Assembly (NCBI RefSeq): GCF_002352765.1
Contig: NZ_KZ293963.1
Span: 3,064,559 to 3,128,558, forward strand
DNA from: Alteribacter populi
GTDB taxonomy: Bacteria; Bacillota; Bacilli; Bacillales; Salisediminibacteriaceae
Reading direction: 5' to 3'
DNA length: 64,000 bases
Position 1 is the stretch's first letter. Each line of letters begins with the position of its first letter. Shown here piece after piece: positions 42,683-50,361 of this stretch. A model generated the notes under the pieces. The model was not told the DNA's origin. It was given only the letters and a program-made list of their open reading frames with translations, and searched no databases. A program made the position numbers and the translations under genes.

Positions 42683-42710
42683 GTGGGAGGGCAATTGCCC
42701 GGTTTACCAC
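42683..42710 (+). promoter_or_regulatory. L1-binding site mimic in the rplK leader
   Basis: GTGG/CCAC outer stem (42683-42686, 42707-42710), GAG internal loop opposite GTTTA, and a GGGCAATTGCCC inner stem. This arrangement resembles the ribosomal protein L1 target in 23S rRNA and known L1 leaders. L1 made in excess would bind it and repress rplK-rplA. Confidence 0.72.
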
Positions 42711-42736
42711 ATCACGGACTTAAGGAGGTGTGTCGC

Positions 42737-43162
42737 GTGGCTAAAAAGGTCATTAAAGTTGTAAAACTTCAAATCCCAGCTGGTAAAGCGAACCCAGCAC
42801 CGCCTGTCGGACCAGCACTAGGTCAAGCAGGGGTAAACATCATGGGATTCTGTAAAGAATTTAACGCTCGTACACAAGAACAAGCGGGCTTAATTATTCC
42901 GGTTGAAATCACGGTATTTGAAGACCGTTCATTTACATTTATCACGAAAACCCCACCGGCTGCAGTTCTATTGAAAAAAGCAGCAGGTATTGAAGCGGCT
43001 TCTGGTGAGCCGAACAAAAACAAGGTGGCAACGTTAAATCGTGATAAAGTTCGTGAAATTGCGGAACAGAAAATGCCTGACCTTAACGCAGCTGATGTTG
43101 AAGCAGCTATGCGTATGGTTGAAGGTACTGCCCGTAGTATGGGTATCGTTATCGAAGGCTAA
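42737..43162 (+). CDS. rplK: 50S ribosomal protein L11
   Basis: 141 residues; GTG 42737 with AAGGAGGTG 10 nt upstream. VKLQIPAGKANPAPPVGPALGQAGVNIMGFCKEFN (in parts) is the family hallmark; the C-terminal domain, which binds 23S rRNA at the GTPase centre, ends AMRMVEGTARSMGIVIEG. The Pro-rich N-terminal region contacts EF-G and RelA. Followed by rplA after about 216 nt. Confidence 0.97.
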   Translation: MAKKVIKVVKLQIPAGKANPAPPVGPALGQAGVNIMGFCKEFNARTQEQAGLIIPVEITVFEDRSFTFITKTPPAAVLLKKAAGIEAASGEPNKNKVATLNRDKVREIAEQKMPDLNAADVEAAMRMVEGTARSMGIVIEG

Positions 43163-43223
43163 TTTAACCCATGAAAGTAAGTGAGGTTGCGACAGGGAAT
43201 TCGTTCCCACTTGAGTTAGTGTT

Positions 43224-43306
43224 TGTTTAAAACGAAGGATAAATGGAGCTTAGGAGAGTACACGGTGTACCTTTACACAGCTATTTTTTCCGGAATTTTT
43301 AAACTT
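43224..43306 (+). repeat. Family A repeat, degenerate short copy between rplK and rplA
   Basis: TGTTTAAAACGAAGGATAAA...GGAGC at the left and ACAGCTATTTTTTCCGGAATTTTTAAACTTC at the right resemble the full copy's ends with several changes. It is the weakest member of the family, and it separates the two genes of one operon. Confidence 0.5.
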
Positions 43307-43333
43307 CATTTACAAGGTTCGCAACCTTTATTA

Positions 43334-43359
43334 GTGGGAGGTCTAACCGCTAAAACCAC
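43334..43359 (+). promoter_or_regulatory. Second L1-binding site mimic, before rplA
   Basis: GTGGGAGG at 43334-43341 and ACCAC at 43355-43359 mirror the outer stem and GAG loop of the site at 42683-42710, with a shorter inner stem (GT/AC). It lies 20 nt before the rplA start, suggesting that L1 could also control its own gene directly. Confidence 0.5.
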
Positions 43360-43378
43360 AATCAAGGAGGAAATTAAC

Positions 43379-44074
43379 ATGGCTAACAAAGGCAAAAAAT
43401 TCGAAGATGCTTTGAAGCTCGTTGACCGCGAAAAAGCGTACGATGCACAAGAAGCTATCGAGTTAGTAAAGAAAACGGCAACAGCTAACTTTGATGAAAC
43501 TGTTGAACTAGCTGCTCGTCTTGGGGTAGATCCGAAGAAAGCGGACCAACAAATCCGTGGTGCTGTCGTTCTTCCTAACGGAACAGGTAAAACACAACGT
43601 GTACTTGTTTTCGCAAAAGGCGACAAAGCAAAAGAGGCAGAAGCAGCTGGAGCTGACTATGTAGGTGAAGAAGACCTTATCAACAAAATCAACCAAGGAT
43701 GGTTTGACTTTGATGTGGTTGTTGCAACACCAGATATGATGGCTCAGGTTGGTAAATTAGGTCGAGTATTAGGACCAAAAGGTCTTATGCCAAACCCTAA
43801 AACCGGCACAGTGACGTTCGAAGTTGAAAAAGCTGTGAATGAAATCAAAGCCGGTAAAGTAGAGTACCGTGTAGACAAATCCGGAAACATTCATGTTCCA
43901 ATCGGAAAAGTATCTTTTGATACTGACAAATTGGTTGAAAACTTTTCAACAATGATTGAAACATTGTTGAAAGTAAAACCTTCAGCGTCTAAAGGTACTT
44001 ACGTGCGCAATGTCTCTGTTGCATCTACAATGGGACCTGGTGTGAAGGTAAACTCTTCCAGCTTCAAACATTAA
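43379..44074 (+). CDS. rplA: 50S ribosomal protein L1
   Basis: 231 residues, ATG 43379 after AAGGAGG. Contains GKGKKFEDA-type start (MANKGKKFEDALKLVD), the RNA-binding GPKGLMPNPKTGTVT motif and a conserved C-terminus. Binds the L1 stalk of 23S rRNA and is the probable regulator of the two leader sites upstream. Confidence 0.97.
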   Translation: MANKGKKFEDALKLVDREKAYDAQEAIELVKKTATANFDETVELAARLGVDPKKADQQIRGAVVLPNGTGKTQRVLVFAKGDKAKEAEAAGADYVGEEDLINKINQGWFDFDVVVATPDMMAQVGKLGRVLGPKGLMPNPKTGTVTFEVEKAVNEIKAGKVEYRVDKSGNIHVPIGKVSFDTDKLVENFSTMIETLLKVKPSASKGTYVRNVSVASTMGPGVKVNSSSFKH

Positions 44075-44082
44075 GAATATAG

Positions 44083-44111
44083 TTGACTTACCCTGCGAGG
44101 GAAGATATACT
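44083..44111 (+). promoter_or_regulatory. Promoter of rplJ-rplL
   Basis: TTGACT (44083-44088), 17-bp spacer, TATACT (44106-44111), 9 nt after the rplA stop codon. Drives the L10 leader and rplJ-rplL. Confidence 0.85.
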
Positions 44112-44129
44112 ATTCAATAGTGAAATTCA

Positions 44130-44262
44130 AATAAGTCATACCGTAGACAGTAGGTGCGAGTAAATCGCTTAATTTCCTGCCGAGGTGAAATCATGTCAGA
44201 TCCCTATGAATCCATAGGTTATCGATACGTGTGCCTCCATGTCTATGCATGGAGGCCTTTTT
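44130..44262 (+). promoter_or_regulatory. L10 leader with attenuator terminator
   Basis: CCGTAGACAGTAGGTGCG ... TTCCTGCCGAGGTGAAATC has the conserved kink-turn-bearing pattern of the L10(L12)4 leader found before rplJ in Gram-positives. It is followed by a terminator stem GCCTCCAT/ATGGAGGC (44233-44256) and T-rich tail ending near 44262. Excess L10-L12 complex would favour termination before rplJ. Confidence 0.88.
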
Positions 44263-44309
44263 ACTTTCTTCGGTATGAATGATTGATTTATGGGAGGTGT
44301 CAGGATAGG

Positions 44310-44810
44310 ATGAGCGCAATTATCGAAAAGAAACAACAACTCGTTGGTGAAATCGCAACGAAGTTACAAGAGAGCCAATCAACAATTGTGGTTGATTACC
44401 GTGGACTTGATGTTTCTGAAGTTACAGAACTTCGTAAACAACTTCGTGAAGCGGGTGTAGACTTCAAAGTTTATAAAAACTCTATGGTTCGCCGCGCCGC
44501 TGCGGAAACTGGTTTGACAGAACTAGACGAGCAGTTGGTAGGACCTACTGCGATTGCTTTCAGTAATGATGATGTAATCGCGCCTGCAAAGATTTTAAAT
44601 AACTTTGCAAAAGATCACGAAGCGCTAGAACTTAAAGCGGGGGTAATTGAAGGTCGAGTAGCTTCTTTAGAAGAAGTGAAGGCTCTAGCAGAACTACCTT
44701 CTCGCGACGGATTGCTTGGAATGCTTCTCAGCGTTATGCAAGCTCCAATCCGCAACTTTGCATTGGCTACAAAAGCTGTTGCAGAGCAAAAAGAAGAACA
44801 AGGTGCGTAA
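44310..44810 (+). CDS. rplJ: 50S ribosomal protein L10
   Basis: 166 residues; ATG 44310 after GGGAGGTG. IIEKKQQLVGEIATKLQESQSTIVVDYRGL begins the rRNA-binding domain, and the C-terminal helix (MQAPIRNFALATKAVAEQ) holds L12 dimers of the ribosomal stalk. Autogenously regulated through the leader at 44130-44262. Confidence 0.97.
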   Translation: MSAIIEKKQQLVGEIATKLQESQSTIVVDYRGLDVSEVTELRKQLREAGVDFKVYKNSMVRRAAAETGLTELDEQLVGPTAIAFSNDDVIAPAKILNNFAKDHEALELKAGVIEGRVASLEEVKALAELPSRDGLLGMLLSVMQAPIRNFALATKAVAEQKEEQGA

Positions 44811-44874
44811 AATATACTCGCCGATTAGCGTGACGATAAATTTAGAAAACTTATAATTATAGGAGGAAAGACAA

Positions 44875-45237
44875 ATGACTAAAGAGCAAATTATTGATGC
44901 AATTAAAGAAATGTCTGTTTTAGAACTAAACGATCTTGTTAAAGCGATCGAGGAAGAATTCGGTGTTGAAGCTGCAGCACCAGTAGCAGTTGCAGGTGGC
45001 GGTGCCGCTGAAGCAGCTGAAGAGCAAACTGAATTTGACGTTGTACTAGAATCTGCTGGCGCATCTAAAATCAACGTTATCAAAGTAGTTCGTGAAATCA
45101 CTGGTCTTGGCTTGAAAGATGCAAAAGCTCTTGTAGATGGTGCTCCTGCTCCACTTAAAGAAGGCGTATCTAAAGAAGATGCTGATGAAATGAAAGCTAA
45201 GCTAGAAGAAGCTGGAGCTTCAATCGAACTTAAATAA
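44875..45237 (+). CDS. rplL: 50S ribosomal protein L7/L12
   Basis: 120 residues, ATG 44875 after GGAGG. N-terminal dimer helix (QIIDAIKEMSVLELNDLVKAIEEEFG), an Ala/Gly-rich hinge (APVAVAGGGAAEAAEE) and the C-terminal factor-binding domain (KINVIKVVREITGLGLKDAKALVDGAP). Acidic, typical length. Ends at a strong terminator. Confidence 0.97.
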   Translation: MTKEQIIDAIKEMSVLELNDLVKAIEEEFGVEAAAPVAVAGGGAAEAAEEQTEFDVVLESAGASKINVIKVVREITGLGLKDAKALVDGAPAPLKEGVSKEDADEMKAKLEEAGASIELK

Positions 45238-45254
45238 GAAGCTACTCTTTATAA

Positions 45255-45288
45255 AAAACTCGCTTTGGTTTCCAAAGCGAGTTTTTTT
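45255..45288 (+). terminator. Terminator after rplL
   Basis: AAAACTCGCTTTGG-TTT-CCAAAGCGAGTTTTTTT, a stem of more than 10 bp with a T7 tract, 17 nt after the stop codon. Confidence 0.95.
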
Positions 45289-45319
45289 AACCATTTTTCG
45301 TAAATTCATTTATAGAGGA

Positions 45320-45526
45320 TGTTCAAAAAGTCCGCTAAAAATAGCTGTCGTAGAATTGGATCTCCTGCTAAATACCGCCACGTCCTGTGGCGTACGCAGA
45401 AGTCAGCCCATACTGGGGAAGCTTGTTGGCTTGTTTCTCGCTCCTCACGTATTAACATCATACGATCCGGTGCTCGAAGACATCGTCGCCTCGACCTACT
45501 CGGCTCTTTTTATGCTCCTTTTGAAC
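45320..45526 (-). repeat. Family A repeat, longest copy
   Basis: 207 bp, TGTTCAAAAG ... CTTTTGAACA; on the minus strand it reads GAGCATAAAAAGAGCCGAG, GGTCGAGGCGACGATGTCTT, ACCGGATCGTATG, ATACGTGAGGAGCGAGAAAC, GCCACAGGACGTGGCGGTAT and ACAGCTATTTTTAGCGGAC. It is the reference from which the other copies can be derived by deletions. Inverted similarity extends outside the core (ATATAAGTGCG and ATTTATAGAGGA flanks). Frames over it in both directions look non-coding. Confidence 0.78.
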
Positions 45527-45626
45527 ACGCACTTATATGGTAAAAGAAGAAGGTAACGGAAGATTCTCTTCCAATTGATTGAAAAACCTCATCTACGCTA
45601 ACACTGGAGAATGAGGCCTTTGCTCA

Positions 45627-45690
45627 AGAGTTAAGAAAGTAAATCTACGTTTCGGTGTCTAGCTTAAGGCGCCATCGTGCTCTTTTCTAG
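45627..45690 (+). repeat. Family B repeat, short copy 3
   Basis: AGAGTTAAGAAAGT, AATCTACGTTTCGGTGTCTAGCT-like start and AGGCGCCATCG, then directly GCTCTTTTCTA. The whole interior is missing, so the two ends of family B are joined. It lies 100 bp after the family A copy. Confidence 0.68.
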
Positions 45691-45723
45691 AATGAAAATT
45701 CAGGTAATGCGGGTGAAAACAAT

Positions 45724-46323
45724 ATGGACCATTATTATTCGGAAAACCCAAATGTGGAAAGTGATCCAACAACGATTAACGTCGTAATTCGAGAACAACA
45801 ATTAACTTTCACCTCCGACCGAGGTGTTTTTTCAAAAGGCGACATAGACTTTGGGACAAGAGTGTTACTAGAGTCGTTTGAATGGCCGACAGTAAAAGGG
45901 GGGATTGGTGACATTGGATGTGGATGGGGGCCGATTGGTGTTACTCTTGCTAAAGAAAACTCGGACCGTTCCATTGTGATGGTGGATGTGAACAAACGAG
46001 CGGTTGAGTTAGCGAAAAATAATGCCAAGCTGAATCGAGTTGGAAATGTCGAGGTAATCCAAAGTAGCTTGTTTTCGAACGTTCGTGATTACGAGTTTGC
46101 GACAATTTTAACTAACCCGCCGATTCGTGCGGGCAAAAAAATTGTCCATCAATTATTTGAAGAGGCTTATGCTCAGTTACTATCCGGCGGCGAGTTGTGG
46201 GTTGTCATTCAGAAGAAACAAGGTGCCCCTTCAGCAAAGAAGAAATTAGAAGAAATGTTTGATGTTGTAGAGGTTCCGAGGAAAGAAAAAGGTTACTTTA
46301 TTTTGAATGCAAAAAAATATTGA
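45724..46323 (+). CDS. ybxB: RsmC-like class I methyltransferase (YbxB)
   Basis: 199 residues, ATG 45724. SAM-binding motif GDIGCGWGPIGVTLAKE and the NPPIRAGK motif (Asn-Pro-Pro) of 16S rRNA guanine-N2 methyltransferases, but only the catalytic half of E. coli RsmC. In Bacilli it sits invariably between rplL and rpoB. The true target is not proven. No clear ribosome-binding site beyond GCGGGTG upstream. Confidence 0.88.
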   Translation: MDHYYSENPNVESDPTTINVVIREQQLTFTSDRGVFSKGDIDFGTRVLLESFEWPTVKGGIGDIGCGWGPIGVTLAKENSDRSIVMVDVNKRAVELAKNNAKLNRVGNVEVIQSSLFSNVRDYEFATILTNPPIRAGKKIVHQLFEEAYAQLLSGGELWVVIQKKQGAPSAKKKLEEMFDVVEVPRKEKGYFILNAKKY

Positions 46324-46406
46324 CTCGGATTTCCGGTTGTGTTAATGTTATTTAATGCGTATGAATATGAAAATAGGGTCAATGCGTTTAAATATAGGAG
46401 ATGTGT

Positions 46407-46454
46407 ATGAAAAAGGGTCATTTTGGACAAACTAGTAACGTCTTTTATGCTTAA
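46407..46454 (+). CDS. Possible 15-residue leader peptide upstream of rpoB
   Basis: ATG 46407 with ATAGGAG 6 nt upstream encodes MKKGHFGQTSNVFYA, then TAA that overlaps the start of a terminator hairpin. The tight coupling of a good ribosome-binding site, a tiny frame and a terminator resembles attenuator leaders. It might also be chance. Confidence 0.4.
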   Translation: MKKGHFGQTSNVFYA

Positions 46455-46485
46455 GGGGTAAAAGGCTTTGAAAATACCCTTTTTT
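46453..46485 (+). terminator. Terminator in the ybxB-rpoB gap
   Basis: AAGGGGTA (46453-46460) pairs with TACCCTTT (46475-46482) with one G-T pair, and a T tract follows. Ends ybxB transcripts or attenuates rpoB-rpoC. A second possible hairpin, AAAGGAC/GTCCTTT, lies near 46567-46594. Confidence 0.7.
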
Positions 46486-46599
46486 CTTTGTTTCTACAAT
46501 TATTTTAACGAGAGTACAGTTATTGGTGCATAAGCACGCCGATCATTTGACCCAGTGAATGCTATTAAAGGACGAAACTTTTATGTCCTTTTGATCATA

Positions 46600-46752
46600 G
46601 ATAAGAAAGTTTAAGATTTTCGTGTCTATGTTTAGCTCTGGCGCCTATGAAGACAAGGTCACTTTACGTCGAACGAAGCAGAGATAGCTGCTCATGGTTT
46701 ACCGACTAAAAGTAATGGCCACTCATGAAATAGGTGCTTGCGCTTTTCTTAA
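46600..46752 (+). repeat. Family B repeat, full-length copy 4
   Basis: GATAAGAAAGTTTAAGATTTTC, GTGTCTATGTTTAGCTCTGGCGCC at the start and AGGTGCTTGCGCTTTTCTTAA at the end. Same length and layout as 42283-42430. Located directly before the rpoB start, so it is within the rpoB leader transcript if the promoter lies upstream. Confidence 0.7.
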
Positions 46753-46782
46753 TAAAAACGTTAGTTTTGAGGGGTGAATCAG

Positions 46783-49700
46783 TTGACAGGTCAACAAGTT
46801 CAGTATGGACGTCACCGCCAGAGAAGAAGTTATGCAAGAATCAACGAAGTTTTGGAACTGCCAAACTTAATTGAGATTCAATCAGCTTCTTATCAATGGT
46901 TTCTTGATGAGGGTATTCGCGAGATGTTTCAAGACATCTCCCCGATCGAAGATTTTACAGGTAATTTGGTTTTAGAGTTTATTGATTATAGCTTAGGTGA
47001 CCCAAAATACTCTGTGGAAGAATCGAAAGAACGGGATGTTACTTATTCTGCACCTCTTCGTGTCAAGGTACGCTTGATCAACAAAGAGACAGGGGAAGTA
47101 AAAGAGCAGGAAGTATTTATGGGAGATTTCCCACTTATGACCGAAACAGGGACATTCGTCATAAACGGTGCAGAGCGTGTCATTGTTTCTCAGCTTGTTC
47201 GTTCTCCAAGTGTCTACTTTAACGACAAGATCGATAAAAATGGCAAAAAAGGCTTTGGTGCTACCGTAATTCCAAACCGCGGTGCTTGGTTAGAGTTGGA
47301 AACAGACGCCAAAGATGTCGTTTACGTACGAATTGATCGTACAAGAAAAATTCCGGTTACGGTGTTACTCCGTGCTCTCGGGTTTGGAACTGATCAAGAG
47401 ATCATTGATCTACTAGGAGAAGATGAATACTTACGCAATTCTCTTGAAAAAGACAACACAGATGGATCTGAAAAAGCATTGCTAGAAATTTATGAGCGCC
47501 TTCGTCCTGGAGAACCTCCAACGGTCGATAACGCGAAAAGTTTATTAGAATCGCGCTTTTTTGATCCAAAACGATACGACCTAGCGAACGTTGGGCGTTA
47601 TAAAATGAATAAAAAACTTCATATAAAAGATCGTCTCTTCAATCAACGGTTAGCAGAAACGCTTGTTGACCCTGATACAGGCGAAGTACTAGCAGAAGAA
47701 GGGGCTATGATTGACCGCCGTCTTCTTGATCGTTTAATCCCTTACTTAGAAAACAACGTAGGGTTCCGTCACTACACACTTAACGGTGGGGTAGTGGAAG
47801 ATGAAGAAGTAGAGTTGCAGTCTGTTCTCATTCATCCTCAAAACGGAAAAGAAGATGCGGAGCCAATTCGTGTGTTAGGGAATGGAGTAGTAGACAGAAG
47901 CGTAAAGAACATTACGCCTGCTGATATTATTTCTTCCATTAACTACTTCTTTAACCTATTACATGGCGTTGGAAACACTGACGACATCGATCACTTAGGT
48001 AACCGTCGTTTGCGTTCTGTAGGGGAATTGCTTCAAAACCAATTCCGTATCGGTTTATCTCGGATGGAGCGTGTGGTTCGTGAACGTATGTCGATCCAAG
48101 ACGCCAATATGATTACGCCACAAGCTTTGATCAATATCCGTCCGGTTATTGCGTCAATAAAAGAGTTCTTTGGAAGCTCGCAGCTTTCTCAATTTATGGA
48201 CCAGACGAACCCTCTAGCTGAGTTAACACACAAACGTCGACTATCTGCATTGGGACCTGGTGGTTTAACGCGTGAACGCGCAGGCTTTGAAGTGCGTGAC
48301 GTTCACTACTCCCACTACGGCCGTATGTGTCCGATTGAAACACCTGAGGGTCCGAACATCGGATTAATTAACTCGCTTTCCAGTTATGCGAAAGTAAACG
48401 AGTTCGGATTTATGGAAACACCTTATCGTAAGGTCGACCATGAGACAGGTGCCGTTTCTGCTCAGATTGATTATCTGACAGCTGACGAAGAAGACAATTA
48501 TGTTGTCGCTCAGGCGAATGCAAAGCTGGGTGAAAACGGTGTGTTCGAGGATGATAATATCATTTGCCGATTCCGTGGTGAGAACATCGTCGTACCTAAG
48601 GATCGCGTCGACTATATGGACGTATCACCGAAGCAGGTTGTTTCCGCTGCGACGGCTTGTATTCCTTTCTTGGAAAACGATGACTCCAACCGTGCGTTAA
48701 TGGGTGCGAACATGCAACGTCAGGCAGTTCCTCTTTTAAACCCTGAATCCCCACTAGTAGGGACAGGAATGGAGTATGTATCTGCGAAAGACTCCGGGGC
48801 TGCTGTCATTTCTAAATCAAAAGGACGTGTAGAACGCGTTTCTGGCAGCTACATTCAAGTTCGTCGAATTGAAGAAGTTGATGGAAAAGAAATCGAAGGA
48901 GACGCGGTCCGTTACAACTTTCAAAAGTTTATCCGTTCCAACCAAGGTACGTGTTACAACCAGCGTCCGATTGTAAGTGAAGGAGACATCGTAACAAAAG
49001 GTGAAATTCTCGCTGATGGACCATCAATGGAAAAAGGTGAAATGGCGCTCGGGCGTAACGTTCTTGTTGGGTTTATGACGTGGGACGGCTACAACTACGA
49101 GGATGCGATTATTTTAAGTGAACGCCTTGTAAAAGATGATGTCTATACGTCGATTCATATTGAAGAGTACGAGTCTGAAGCTCGTGATACGAAGCTCGGA
49201 CCAGAAGAAATTACAAGAGATATTCCAAACGTTGGGGAAGATGCGTTACGCAACCTCGATGAACGTGGAATTATTCGTGTCGGTGCCGAAGTAAAAGACG
49301 GCGACATTCTTGTGGGTAAAGTTACGCCAAAAGGAGTAACAGAACTTACAGCAGAAGAGCGTCTGCTCCATGCTATTTTCGGTGAAAAAGCTCGGGAAGT
49401 AAGAGATACTTCATTACGTGCACCACACGGAGGCGATGGTATTGTCTTAGATGTAAAAATCTTTAATCGTGAAGATGGCGACGAACTGCCACCGGGTGTG
49501 AACCAGCTCGTACGTGTGTATATTGTACAGAAACGTAAAATTCACGAAGGCGATAAAATGGCCGGTCGTCACGGAAACAAAGGTGTTATTTCCCGAATTC
49601 TGCCAGAAGAAGATATGCCTTATCTTCCAGACGGAACGCCAATCGATATCATGTTGAACCCATTAGGGGTACCATCTCGTATGAACATCGGTCAGGTACT

Positions 49701-50325
49701 GGAAATGCATTTAGGTATGGCTGCTCGTAACTTAGGCATCCACGTTGCATCCCCTGTATTTGATGGTGCACGAGAGGAAGACGTATGGTCTACGATTGCG
49801 GAAGCGGGTATGGCTCGCGATGCGAAAACGGTCCTTTACGATGGAAGAACTGGTGAACCGTTTGATAACCGTGTATCCGTCGGAGTTATGTACATGATTA
49901 AACTGGCTCACATGGTTGATGATAAATTACATGCTCGTTCTACAGGTCCATACTCTCTTGTTACGCAGCAACCTCTTGGTGGTAAAGCACAATTTGGAGG
50001 ACAGCGTTTCGGTGAGATGGAGGTATGGGCATTAGAAGCATACGGTGCGGCTTACACATTACAAGAAATCCTAACGGTGAAATCCGATGATGTGGTCGGT
50101 CGCGTAAAAACGTATGAAGCAATTGTCAAAGGCGAAAACGTTCCTGAGCCAGGTGTACCTGAATCGTTTAAAGTTCTTATTAAAGAACTTCAAAGCTTGG
50201 GAATGGACGTTAAGATGCTATCCAGTAACGAAGAAGAAATTGAAATGCTGGAGTTAGATGACGAAGAAGATCAAAATAACGACAAGTTGAACCTGAACCT
50301 GGAGTCCAGTGAATCAAACGGTTAA
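46783..50325 (+). CDS. rpoB: RNA polymerase beta subunit
   Basis: 1180 residues; TTG 46783, GAGGGGTG upstream, as in B. subtilis where the protein also starts LTGQ. All lobes are present: ERVIVSQLVRSPSVYF, the rifampicin region GSSQLSQFMDQTNPLAELTHKRRLSALGPGGL with the sensitive-type residues (Asp, His and Ser intact), GYNYEDAIILSERLV, KMAGRHGNKGVISRILPEEDMP and the C-terminal MEVWALEAYGAAYTLQEILT. Ends 36 nt before rpoC. Confidence 0.98.
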   Translation: MTGQQVQYGRHRQRRSYARINEVLELPNLIEIQSASYQWFLDEGIREMFQDISPIEDFTGNLVLEFIDYSLGDPKYSVEESKERDVTYSAPLRVKVRLINKETGEVKEQEVFMGDFPLMTETGTFVINGAERVIVSQLVRSPSVYFNDKIDKNGKKGFGATVIPNRGAWLELETDAKDVVYVRIDRTRKIPVTVLLRALGFGTDQEIIDLLGEDEYLRNSLEKDNTDGSEKALLEIYERLRPGEPPTVDNAKSLLESRFFDPKRYDLANVGRYKMNKKLHIKDRLFNQRLAETLVDPDTGEVLAEEGAMIDRRLLDRLIPYLENNVGFRHYTLNGGVVEDEEVELQSVLIHPQNGKEDAEPIRVLGNGVVDRSVKNITPADIISSINYFFNLLHGVGNTDDIDHLGNRRLRSVGELLQNQFRIGLSRMERVVRERMSIQDANMITPQALINIRPVIASIKEFFGSSQLSQFMDQTNPLAELTHKRRLSALGPGGLTRERAGFEVRDVHYSHYGRMCPIETPEGPNIGLINSLSSYAKVNEFGFMETPYRKVDHETGAVSAQIDYLTADEEDNYVVAQANAKLGENGVFEDDNIICRFRGENIVVPKDRVDYMDVSPKQVVSAATACIPFLENDDSNRALMGANMQRQAVPLLNPESPLVGTGMEYVSAKDSGAAVISKSKGRVERVSGSYIQVRRIEEVDGKEIEGDAVRYNFQKFIRSNQGTCYNQRPIVSEGDIVTKGEILADGPSMEKGEMALGRNVLVGFMTWDGYNYEDAIILSERLVKDDVYTSIHIEEYESEARDTKLGPEEITRDIPNVGEDALRNLDERGIIRVGAEVKDGDILVGKVTPKGVTELTAEERLLHAIFGEKAREVRDTSLRAPHGGDGIVLDVKIFNREDGDELPPGVNQLVRVYIVQKRKIHEGDKMAGRHGNKGVISRILPEEDMPYLPDGTPIDIMLNPLGVPSRMNIGQVLEMHLGMAARNLGIHVASPVFDGAREEDVWSTIAEAGMARDAKTVLYDGRTGEPFDNRVSVGVMYMIKLAHMVDDKLHARSTGPYSLVTQQPLGGKAQFGGQRFGEMEVWALEAYGAAYTLQEILTVKSDDVVGRVKTYEAIVKGENVPEPGVPESFKVLIKELQSLGMDVKMLSSNEEEIEMLELDDEEDQNNDKLNLNLESSESNG

Positions 50326-50361
50326 TGGCAGATCTTGAAAGCTGAAAGGGAGGTTGGCCCC

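Noticed and set aside
45319..45556. Overlapping frames of 66 and 74 codons after rplL
   Set aside because: They coincide with the family A repeat, lack ribosome-binding sites and are not shared by other copies.
48181..48300. Rifampicin-resistance changes in rpoB
   Set aside because: The usual resistance positions carry the sensitive-type Asp, His and Ser residues.
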